A stretch of DNA of 64,000 bases from Acaudatibacter sp963835495 (lineage in GTDB: Bacteria > Pseudomonadota > Alphaproteobacteria > Caulobacterales > Caulobacteraceae): positions 1 through 64,000 of the forward strand of contig CAWIFQ010000001.1 in the NCBI GenBank assembly GCA_963835495.1. Direction: 5' to 3'. Of the stretch, positions 56,817-64,000 are shown piece by piece. The notes under the pieces were generated by a model. The model did not search any database. It saw nothing but the letters and a program-made list of their open reading frames with translations, and was not told the origin of the DNA. A program made the position numbers and the translations under genes. How positions within the stretch are numbered: position 1 is the first letter of the stretch; every line of letters starts with the position of its first letter.

Positions 56817-57372
56817 CTACAGCGCGAGCCCATCCGTCTCGGGCGGGGCGTTGGCGCCTGGCCCGAGTTGCTTCTGCATCCAGACGATATCGACCCAGCG
56901 ACCGTGCTTGAAGCCGAACGAGCGGCCGACTCCGGTCTGCTCGAAGCCGAGCGAGCGGTGCAGGCCGATCGAGCCGGCGTTGCCGCTGTCGCCGATCACC
57001 GCCACCATCTGCCGAAGGCCAAGCCGCTCGCAGACGACAATGACCGCCCCACCAGCGCCTTGCCGATCCCACGGCCGAGAAAGTCCGGGTGAATGTAGAT
57101 GCTGTCCTCGGCGGTATAGCGATAGGCCGCGCGCGGGCGGAACGGCGCGGCGTAGGCGAAACCGACGATCCGGCCGTCGTCCTCGGCCACGAGGTAAGGC
57201 AGGCCGCGGACCTGCACGGCGGCGATCCGCTGGGCCATACTCGGCGCCGCGGCGGGACTTCCTCGAACGTGCCAAAGCCGTGCAGGACATGGTGGCCGTA
57301 GATCGCCGCGAACGCCGCAACGTCCGCTTCGGTGGCCGAGCGGACGATCAAGCCGCCGTCTCCCGCGGCCAC
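56817..57372 (-). CDS. GNAT N-acetyltransferase (phosphinothricin acetyltransferase-like), frameshifted
   Basis: A GNAT enzyme of about 184 residues. It begins LIVRSATEADVAAFAAIYGH and HVLHGFGTFEEVPP, typical of the phosphinothricin N-acetyltransferase subgroup. After an indel near 57250 comes YLVAEDDGRIVGFAYAAPFR and ESDSIYIHP-like SIYIHPDFLGRGIGKAL, the acetyl-CoA loop. Another indel near 57055 leads to VIGDSGNAGSIGLHRSLGFE, a family hallmark. The GTG at 57372 is used as start; it overlaps the end of the S9 peptidase gene by 25 bases, so they are probably co-transcribed. Substrate unknown, perhaps an amino acid or an amine toxin. Confidence 0.82.
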
Positions 57373-59420
57373 GGCCTCGCCCGACCGCCCAGATGGCGAA
57401 GGCGTAGTCGAGGGCGATCTCCTTCAGGAAGTCGAACCGGCCCGAGGCGCCGCCGTGACCGGCCTCCATGTTGATCTTGAGCAAGATGGGCGCGTCCGCC
57501 GTCGTGTTTTCTCGGAGCTTGGCGACCCACTTGGCCGGCTCCCAATAGGTGACGCGTGGATCGGAGAGACCGCCGGTGGCGAGGATCGGCGGATAGGGTC
57601 TGGCCGCGACGTTGTCGTAGGCGCTGTAGCCGGCGATGACGTCGTAGGCGGCCGCGTCCTTGAGCGGATTGCCCCACTCCGGCCACTCCGGCGGGGTCAG
57701 CGGCAGGCTGGCGTCGCTGATGGTGTTGAGCACGTCGACGAACGGCACCGCGCCGATGATCCCGCCCCAGAGGTCCGGCCGCATGTTGGCGACCGCGCCG
57801 ACCAGCATGCCGCCCGCCGAGCCGCCATAGGCCACGATCCGCCCGGCGCGGCCGTAGCCGGCGGCGACCAGATGCTCGGCGCAGGCGATGAAGTCGCTGA
57901 AGGTATTGGACTTTTTCGGCCCGCGACCGTCGAGGAACCAGCCGTAGCCCTTCTCGGAGCCGCCGCGAACATGCGCGGTCGCCCAGATCCAGCCCCGGTC
58001 GACCAGCGACAGAGGTTGCGGTGGAGAAGTGCGGCTCCATGGGGATGCCGTAGGCGCCGTAGCCGTAGAGCAGCATCGGCGCCGAGCCGTCGAGCGGCGT
58101 TCCCCTTCATCAGCACCGTGATCGGAACCTCGACGCCGTCGGCCGCGCTCGCCGTCAGCCGGCGCGCCACGTAGCGGACGGATCGTGGCCGGAGGGGACC
58201 TCCTGCGTCTTGCGGAGCGTGCGCACGCCGGTGACGAGGTCGTAGTCGAACCATTGCCGCGGCGTCGTCGGCGACTCGTAGACGAAGCGCGCAGGGTGGT
58301 GTCGTACTCGTACCCGCCCGCCAGCGAGAGCGCGTAGGCCTCCTCCTCGAAGGCGATGGCGTGCTCGGCGCCGGTGCCCGCTCGGTGAGCAGGATCCGGT
58401 TCAACGCATTTTCGCGCACCAGCCGAACCAGTGCGCGGAGAACGCCGATGCCGGCGATCAGCCGGCCCGGCCGCGGGCACGCACTCGCGCCAGTGCGCCC
58501 GCCGGAAGGCGCATCGAGGTCATCACCTTGAAGTCCACCGCGCCGTCGGCGTTGGTGTGAACGGCAACCGGCCGTCCCATCCTCCACGTCGTAGCGCACC
58601 CCGGGCGTGCGCGGCTCGACGACGCGCGGCTCGGCGGTCGGATCGGCCGCCGGGATCAATCTGACCTCGGACGTTTCGTGATTCTGCCCCGATGGCGACG
58701 AAGCGCGTCCGAGCTGGTGCGCCCGACCGACAGGAAGAAGCCGTCGTCCGGCTCCTCGTAGACCAGCACGTCGTCGTCGCCGCCGCGCGCCGGGCGGCGG
58801 AAGACCTTGGCCGGGCGGGCGTTGTCGTCGCGCCAGATCCAGAACAGCCAGGCGCCGTCGGCGGAGAAGGTGAAGCCGCCGGCGGCGCTCTCCGCCGGCT
58901 GCGGCAACACCGCGCCGGTCGCCAGGTCCTTGACGTACAGCCGATAGACCTCAGAGCCCTGCTCATCGTCGGCGTAGGCGAAGAGGGCATGGTCGGGACT
59001 GTGGTCGGCCCCGGCACGTGGAAGTAGGCCTTGCCCTTGCCCAGCGCCTCTTCGTCCAGCAGCACCGTCTCGGGGCCGCCGCCGCGCGGGCGGCGCAGAA
59101 CGCACGCGATACTGGGCGCCGGTCTCGTAGCGCCAATAGTATTCGAACGGGCCGTGCGGGCGAGGAACCGAGGCGTCATCCTCCTTGATGCGCCCCTTCA
59201 TCTCGGCGAACAGCGCGCCTGCAGCGCCTCGGTGCCCGCCAGCATGGCCTTGGTGTAGGCGTTCTCCGCCTCGAGGTGCGCACCGCCTTCACCGGACGGG
59301 TCGCGCAGCACCTGCTGCCAGTTGTCGTCCTTCATCCAGGCGTAGTCGTCCACCCGCTCGCGATTGAACTGGCTGATGCGCTTGGGGTTTTTCGGCGACG
59401 GGCGGGACGGGACGGCTCAT
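57348..59420 (-). CDS. S9 prolyl oligopeptidase (oligopeptidase B-like), frameshifted
   Basis: A cytoplasmic or periplasmic serine peptidase of about 690 residues, cutting small peptides after basic or Pro residues. The N-terminus in the second frame reads RISQFNRERVDDYAWMKDDN, then YYWRYETGAQY and TFSADGAWLFWIWRDDNARP of the beta propeller. The catalytic domain is clean: ATAHVRGGSEKGYGWFLDGR, KSNTFSDFIACAEHLVAAGY, IVAYGGSAGGMLVGAVANMR with the active Ser, TGGLSDPRVTYWEPAKWVAK with Asp, and NMEAGHGGASGRFD with His. At least eight indels lie in the N-terminal two thirds. It starts at ATG 59420 and ends at TGA 57348-57350. The function is housekeeping-like peptide turnover. Confidence 0.82.
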
Positions 59421-59430
59421 GGCCGTCCGC

Positions 59431-61217
59431 TTAGCCAATCTTGCTCCGCGGCCAACCTCTCCTCCACCGTGTAGCGCAGCGAAACGGGGGAGGTGTCGCG
59501 GCGCGCTGCAAGCGCGACGTGACGGAGGGGGCGCAGAGCCGCGAGCGCCCGGCGTCCGCCGGAGAAAGTGTGCGCCGCCCAGCGCCCCCTCCGTCAGCCC
59601 GCTTCGCGGTCTGCCACCTCCCCCGCGGCGCGCTACGCGCTTGCGGTGGAGGAGCTCTTCGCGCCCAGCCGCTCATCAGGTGGTCGCCGATGCGCATGGC
59701 GTTGGCGACGATGGTCAGGGTCGGATTCACCGCGGCGGAGGAGACGAAGAAACTGGAGTCGACCACATAGAGGTTATCCAGCTCGTGCGCCTTGCAGCAG
59801 GCATCGAGCACCGAACTCTTCGGGTCGTCCCGAACCGCGTCGTGCCCACCTGGTGCGCGGTTCCGTAGAGCGGCAACAGGCGAATCCAACTCGAAGTGGT
59901 GCTGCCAGATCGGGTGGGCGTGATCGACGAACCCCTCCAGCGCCTGGTGCAGCCGCTTCACCAGCCGATGGTGACCCTCGAGGTTGTTGTGGGCGTAGTC
60001 CAGCGTGATGCGGCCGTCGGGCGTCACCCGCACCCGATTGTCCGGCAGCGGAAGGTCTTCCGAGATGACGAGCATCGACAGCATGCGCGAGGCGGCGGCG
60101 TTGATCAACACATCGGGCACCAACGCCGGCGGCAGCCAGTCGGAGACCTGCCCTCGAGCGTCTGGCCGGTCATGTATTCCAGCAGCTGGATGTGGCCCAT
60201 GGGGAAGTCGAAGCTGCCGTCCGGGTCCTTCCAGTAGAAGTCGTTCACCGCCAACGTCTTGGGGAACAATCCACCGGCGGTCGACGGTCAGCGAGACCAT
60301 CGCGGACAGGGTGTGGAAGGCGTAGTTGCGGCCGACCTGGTCGGATCCATTGGCGAGCCCGTTCGGGTGCGCGGCGTTGGCCGAGTCCAGCAGGATCACC
60401 GCCGTGTTCACCGCGCCGGCGGCCACCACCACGATGTCGCCGCTCCAGCGCTCCTCGCCGTGCGCGGTCTCGCAAACCACCGCTGCACCGTCCGGCCCGC
60501 CGCATCGGTCTCCAGCCGCATCGCCTTGCGCCCGGTGAGCAGGGTCACGTTGGGCAGGCCGAGCAGCGGCTCGATGGCGAGGGTGCGGGCGTCGCACTTG
60601 GCCCTCACCAGGCATGGATAGCCGCCGCAGGTCTTGCACTTGATGCAGGGGGTGGTGACCGGGTGGTCGTCGTCATAGGCGACGCCAGCGGCAGGGAGAA
60701 GGGCCGCCAGCTCTGGGTCTCCAAGGTGGGTCTTCAGCCGCTCGATGCCGGGGTCGTGCTTGATCGCCGGGAAGGCGTAGGGCGGCTCGTCTCCGGCCTC
60801 GGTCGGGTCGACGCCGCGCTTGCCGTGCACCCGCCAGAGCCGTTCCGCTTCGTCATAGTAGGGCGCCATATCGGTCAGCTAGATCGGCCAGGCCGGCGAG
60901 ATGCCGCCGGCGTGCTGCACCTCCTCGAAATCGCCCCGGCGCGAGCCGCATCAGCGCCGCGCCGTAGAAGGTGGTGTTGCCGCCGACCCAGTAGTGCGTG
61001 TTCGGCATGAACGGCTGGCCGCGCCTGTCGTGCCATTGCTCCTTGGTGCGATAGCGGTGCTGGATGAAGACCGTTTTCGGACTCCAGTTCTCCGCCTCGC
61101 GCGGCAGGTGCTCGCCGCGCTCGAGGATCAGGATGGACTTGCCGGTCGGCGCCAGCCGCTGCGCCAGCGTGCCCCGCCGGCGCCCGAGCCGATCACGACG
61201 ATGTCGAAGTGCGGCAT
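59431..61217 (-). CDS. GMC-family oxidoreductase, frameshifted and with an in-frame TAG
   Basis: A flavoenzyme of the glucose-methanol-choline group, about 540 residues. It starts MPHFDIVVIGSGAGG, the FAD dinucleotide motif, followed after a break by TLAQRLAPTGKSILILERGE and THYWVGGNTTFYGAALMRL. The family block WPISYADLAPYYDRAE appears as WPI, then TAG at 60879-60881, then LTDMAPYYDEAERL: a Ser codon TCG changed to TAG. The clean later part has WSGDIVVVAAGAVNTAVILL, HTLSAMVSLTVDRRWI and NLYVVDSSFFVSSAAVNPTL, the C-terminal signature with the catalytic His and Asn. The last 60 residues run through a palindromic repeat, so the true end may be near 59660. Substrate unknown. Confidence 0.72.
59461..59654. 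repeat. Nested inverted-repeat element of about 194 bases
   Basis: Three arms mirror each other around the centre: TCCTCCACCG (59461-59470) with CGGTGGAGGA (59645-59654), CGGGGGAGGTG (near 59486-59496) with CACCTCCCCCG (near 59616-59626), and GACGGAGGGGGCGC (from 59522) with GCGCCCCCTCCGTC (59584-59597). Similar CACCTCCCCC palindromes are common between genes in Caulobacterales, from general knowledge. The gap between the GMC gene and the S9 gene is almost fully made of it. Confidence 0.7.
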
Positions 61218-62034
61218 GGCGAATCTCCCGGTTCTCCAGATGATACTTCGCCGAGCCGGGGGCGATAATCCGCCGCACGATAGGCTCCGGCAGGCCGCGC
61301 AGCAGGGCGGCCGCGATGCGGTTGTGCCAGCCGGGGATGATCGACCACCCTGCCGCGCTCGTTGCCGCGGATGGTTGCGGCCACCACCTGCTCCGGCGAC
61401 TGCCAGAGCATGCGGTTGTCCTGCGCCATGATCTTCGATGCCGGCCTGCTCGGCGAACTCGGTCCTGGTGAAGCCGGGCAGACCACGGTCACCTTCACCC
61501 CGGCTGCCCGATATTCGGCGTCGAGCGACTGGCTGAACTTGACGATCAGCCCCTTGACCCCCGGATAGAGCGAGTTGCCGGCGACGCCGGGCGAGAACGC
61601 CGCCATCGAGCCGACGTTGACGATCGCGCCCTACCCGCGCTCGACCATGCCGGGGATCACCTCGTGGGCCAGCCCGCAGGGGTTGACCACCATCGTCATC
61701 AGGAAGTCCCGCTGGCGCTCCCACGGACCGACGAAGCTCTGCGGGATGCCGAAGCCGGCGTTGTTGACCAGCACGTCGACGTGGCGGCCCTGGGCGGCGA
61801 TCGCAGCGATCACCGGGACGTGCGCCTTCCAAGACCGAGAGGTCGGCGGGGATGACGAGGGCTTCGATCCCATGCGATGCTTCAGCTCGCTGCCAGGGCC
61901 TGCAGCCGGTCCGCCCGCCGCGCCACCAGCGCCACGTCGAGGCCGCGCGCGGCATAGGCGCGGGCGAACGCCTCGCCCAGCCCGGCCGAGGCGCCGGTCA
62001 CCAGCGCCAGCCTGCGCGGGGCGTCAGCGGCCAT
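61193..62034 (-). CDS. Short-chain dehydrogenase, frameshifted and with an in-frame TAG
   Basis: A classical SDR of about 275 residues. The start is ATG 62034; the first strand and turn read RLALVTGASAGLGEAFARAY, with LDVALVARRADRLQALA. After a break the sequence gives VDVLVNNAGFGIPQSFVGPW and VVNPCGLAHEVIPGMVERG, then TAG at 61634-61636, then GAIVNVGSMAAFSPGVAGNS and the catalytic YPGVKGLIVKFSQSL. The residue at the TAG is usually Trp, Arg or Ser, so a single base change explains it. Two more breaks disturb the C-terminus, and the end overlaps the GMC gene start; the stop at 61193 is one possibility. Substrate unknown. It is upstream of and may be co-transcribed with the GMC gene. Confidence 0.72.
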
Positions 62035-62147
62035 CGCGCCCGCATTCGTTTAACCCTGCGGCACGGACGCCGCTTGTGTGCGGGTGAGCTTCTGGTCAAA
62101 TGCGAGGCACATCGGTAGTCGGTTCATAGCGTCAGTCGGGAGATGCG

Positions 62148-62966
62148 ATGGCCGTAGACCTGTCCATCGATCTGATCCAGGTGACTGTTCAGGTGGAGCA
62201 GCCGCTCGGCGACGGCACGCGCACCGTCGGCACCGGCTTTCTGATCTCGGACCCGACGCCGGACGGGAGGCCGCGCACCATGCTGGTCACCGCCAATCAC
62301 GTGTTCCGCAAGATGCCCGGCGCGATCGCCACGATCGGCTTTCGGGTCGAGAACGCCGACGGCTCCTGGCGCTACACGCCGACCCCGCTCAAGATCCGCG
62401 ACGGCGACAAGGAGCTGTGGGTCCATCATCCGGACCGCGACGTCGCCGCGATCGCGATCGACGCGCCGCCGGATTTCGCCAAGGCGGCGATCCCGCAGAG
62501 CTGGCTCGGCAGCGACGATACCTTCGCCAAGTATTCGCTCGGCCCTGGCGACGAGATGCTGGTGCTGGGCTTTCCGGAGGGACTCTCGGCCAACCCGGCC
62601 GGCTTCCCGATCCTGCGCTCGGGCCGGGTGGCGTCATGACCCGCTCAGCCCGTCGACCGCGTCGCCGACGTTCCTGCTCGATTTCCGCGTGTTCCCCGGC
62701 AACTCCGGTGGCCCGGTTTACGTCAAGAACACCGCGAACCGCGCGCCGGGCCAGGCGCGCCGGGCTTCATCGCCGGCATGCTGACCCAACAGGTGGAGCT
62801 CAACAGCCAGAACCTCTCGATCGGCATCGTCACCGACGCCCGTTTCGTGCGCGAAACGCTGGCGCTGATCGACAACCCCAACGCCGTCGCCCCGACTTTG
62901 CCCGGCGACCACGTCGCCGAGGCGCCCGGCCTGATGAGCGCGGAGGACGCGGCTTACAGCCGCTGA
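62148..62966 (+). CDS. Trypsin-like serine protease (S1 family), two frameshifts
   Basis: A protease of about 272 residues beginning MAVDLSIDLIQVTVQVEQPL after a GGGAG ribosome-binding site. The triad is visible: His in MLVTANHVFRKMPGAIATIG, Asp in HHPDRDVAAIAIDAPPDFAK, and Ser in RVFPGNSGGPVYVKNTANR. Indels near 62635 and 62760 separate the parts. There is no signal peptide, so the enzyme may work inside the cell or be secreted by another route. The C-terminus includes LSIGIVTDARFVRETLALID. Close relatives are annotated as serine protease in several Caulobacterales, from memory. Confidence 0.83.
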
Positions 62967-62991
62967 CGCATTGGCTATCTGATCAAGCAGC

Positions 62992-63123
62992 CCGTCACCC
63001 CGGGCGGAGCGCGATGCGCGTAGACCCGGGACCGGACGCGCCGCCGCCTAGCTGAATTTCGTCTCGGAACCGGCCCGTCCGGCCCCGGCTCGACGCGGCT
63101 TCGCCGCTTGGCCGGGGTGACGG
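62992..63123. repeat. Intergenic element bounded by a perfect 12-base inverted repeat
   Basis: CCGTCACCCCGG (62992-63003) and CCGGGGTGACGG (63112-63123) are exact inverted copies with about 108 bases between them, which themselves hold GC-rich stems. It lies between the converging protease and MaoC genes, where it may also stop transcription. The GTCACCCCGG end resembles repeats common in alphaproteobacterial genomes. Confidence 0.65.
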
Positions 63124-63150
63124 CTTGGCCGTTGGCGCTGGAGCCGTAGT

Positions 63151-63600
63151 TCAGCCCCCGTAAAGCACCGACATCGTCTCGGCGACGCACGCGGGGCGTT
63201 CCTCGCCCTCGATCTCGATCGTGCAAAGGTTCTTGATCTGCACGCCGCCGGCCTTCGGTTCGACGCCGATCAGCTTCTGGCGCAGCCGCACCCGCTTGCC
63301 GACCCGCACCATGTTGGTGAACCGCACCTTGTCGGAGCCGTAGTTGATGCCGCGCGTGACGCCCTTGACCGGCAGCATCCCGGCCGACAGGTGCGGGATC
63401 AGCGAAAGGGTCAGGTAGCCGTGCGCGATCGGCCCGCCCATCTCACGGGTCGCCCGCTCGACGTCGACGTGGATCCACTGGTGATCGCCGGTGGCGTCGG
63501 CGAACTGGTTGACCCGATCCTGGCTGACCTCGAGCCAGTCGGAGACGCCGACCTCCGTGCCCACGAGTCCGGGCAGATCCTTGAACTCGACCGCTTCCAT
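63151..63600 (-). CDS. MaoC-like enoyl-CoA hydratase/dehydratase
   Basis: An intact 149-residue hot-dog-fold hydratase, probably for enoyl-CoA in fatty acid or polyhydroxyalkanoate metabolism. After MEAVEFKDLPGLVGTEVGVS comes the hydratase-2 motif FADATGDHQWIHVDVERATR, with catalytic Asp and His, and GPIAHGYLTLSLIPHLSAG. TRGINYGSDKVRFTNMVRVG and RVRLRQKLIGVEPKAGGVQI complete the family pattern. The ATG at 63600 gives the normal length. No partner gene is adjacent. Confidence 0.92.
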   Translation of the reverse strand: MEAVEFKDLPGLVGTEVGVSDWLEVSQDRVNQFADATGDHQWIHVDVERATREMGGPIAHGYLTLSLIPHLSAGMLPVKGVTRGINYGSDKVRFTNMVRVGKRVRLRQKLIGVEPKAGGVQIKNLCTIEIEGEERPACVAETMSVLYGG

Positions 63601-63687
63601 CGCCTGGTCCTCCGTTGGCGCAGGACCGCGACTTCTAGGGCTCGCATCCCGCTTGGCAAGAGCGCCTGGGCGTATCACTAGGCAGGC

Positions 63688-63870
63688 ATGGGCGGCCTTC
63701 TGGTCCCATGCCTCATCGCCATCCGGGGCCGGCTGGAGGGCGTGCCGAGCCTGCTGATCGTCGAGCCGCGCCACGACCGCCTGCTCGACGGCGGCCACGT
63801 CGCCGCCCTGGCCGACGCCCGCCACATGGACCCGCAGTCGCTGGCCGACTGGCTGGCGCAGTGGACCTGA
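63688..63870 (+). CDS. Small hypothetical protein
   Basis: A 60-residue ORF, MGGLLVPCLIAIRGRLEGVP onward, ending DPQSLADWLAQWT. AGGCAGG lies five bases before the ATG. The third codon positions are GC-rich as in neighbouring genes. There is no recognisable domain, and the ORF may be chance in GC-rich DNA. Divergent from MaoC. Confidence 0.35.
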   Translation: MGGLLVPCLIAIRGRLEGVPSLLIVEPRHDRLLDGGHVAALADARHMDPQSLADWLAQWT

Positions 63871-63967
63871 CGCCTTAGCGAGGGCGGCGCGCCGCGGCGC
63901 GTTGACCGTCGCTTTCAACCTATGCCCCACGCGGCCCCGGGCGGTAAGGCGCGCCAGGAGACCCGCC

Positions 63968-64000
63968 ATGCCCGCCCGACGCCGACCCGCCATCAGCCCC
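63968..64000 (+). CDS. Start of an unidentified gene, cut by the window edge
   Basis: ATG at 63968 begins MPARRRPAISP and runs off the edge. CAGGAGA lies ten bases before it, a good ribosome-binding site, which is the main support. Too short to identify. Confidence 0.4.
   Translation, partial: MPARRRPAISP

Noticed and set aside
1..64000. Stop-codon recoding of TAG
   Set aside because: TAG ends intact genes such as the NusG paralogue and one FkbM gene, so the two or three in-frame TAG codons are better explained as errors or mutations.
1..64000. CRISPR arrays, tRNA/rRNA genes, insertion sequences, att sites
   Set aside because: Looked for by eye on both strands; no regularly spaced repeats, cloverleaf sequences or transposase motifs were recognised.

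Overview
The window comes from a very GC-rich bacterial chromosome with frequent GTG and TTG starts. Most genes overlap by the 4-base ATGA or GTGA type or by a TTGA-type stop/start. Protein families (RcnB-like secreted protein, S1 protease, S9 peptidase, MaoC, CHASE3 hybrid kinase) and intergenic palindromes of the CACCTCCCCC/GTCACCCC kind suggest an alphaproteobacterium, most likely Caulobacterales (Phenylobacterium or Caulobacter-like). This assignment is an inference from gene content only.

About 53 kb is a surface-polysaccharide locus. Left edge (1-5.2 kb): the end of a sulfotransferase, a PqqD-like peptide-binding protein, a convergent polyprenyl-phosphate sugar-1-phosphate transferase, GDP-L-fucose synthase, UDP-glucuronate decarboxylase and a NusG paralogue. 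The NusG paralogue is followed by a leader with a near-perfect copy of the E. coli ops element. Main plus-strand run (5.4-40.3 kb): glycosyltransferases, GalE, two AsnB-type amidotransferases, a GDP-D-glycero-alpha-D-manno-heptose block (SIS isomerase, HddC-GmhB fusion, HddA kinase), an ABC exporter pair (Wzm/Wzt), many methyltransferases including FkbM types, an acyltransferase, a Wzy-like membrane protein, a carbamoyltransferase and a nucleotide-sugar dehydrogenase. One methyltransferase-like gene (23.1-24.0 kb) is inverted inside this run.

Right part of the locus (40.3-53.2 kb): a minus-strand O-antigen ligase-like gene; a plus-strand phosphatase and a PDZ/M48 protease; a minus-strand Wza, Wzc tyrosine kinase, repeat protein and small secreted membrane protein operon; then an ABC exporter and a nucleotidyltransferase (minus), and a sterol-desaturase-like enzyme and a lasso-peptide-B2-type protease (plus). 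The PqqD-like, B2-like, nucleotidyltransferase, sulfotransferase and ABC genes at the two ends look like dispersed parts of a peptide-maturation system, but no precursor peptide was identified.

From 53.4 kb on there are housekeeping or accessory genes: a hybrid histidine kinase, an RcnB-like protein, a GNAT acetyltransferase, an S9 peptidase, a GMC oxidoreductase, an SDR, a trypsin-like protease, a MaoC dehydratase and the start of another gene.

Quality note: many genes are broken by one-base indels, often in short homopolymers. They are dense at 0-9 kb, 37-48 kb and 57-62 kb and rare at 9-36 kb and 48-56 kb. Conserved motifs continue across the breaks in the next frame, so I read these as sequencing or assembly errors and annotate the full genes, noting the breaks. 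No tRNA, rRNA, CRISPR array or insertion sequence was seen.
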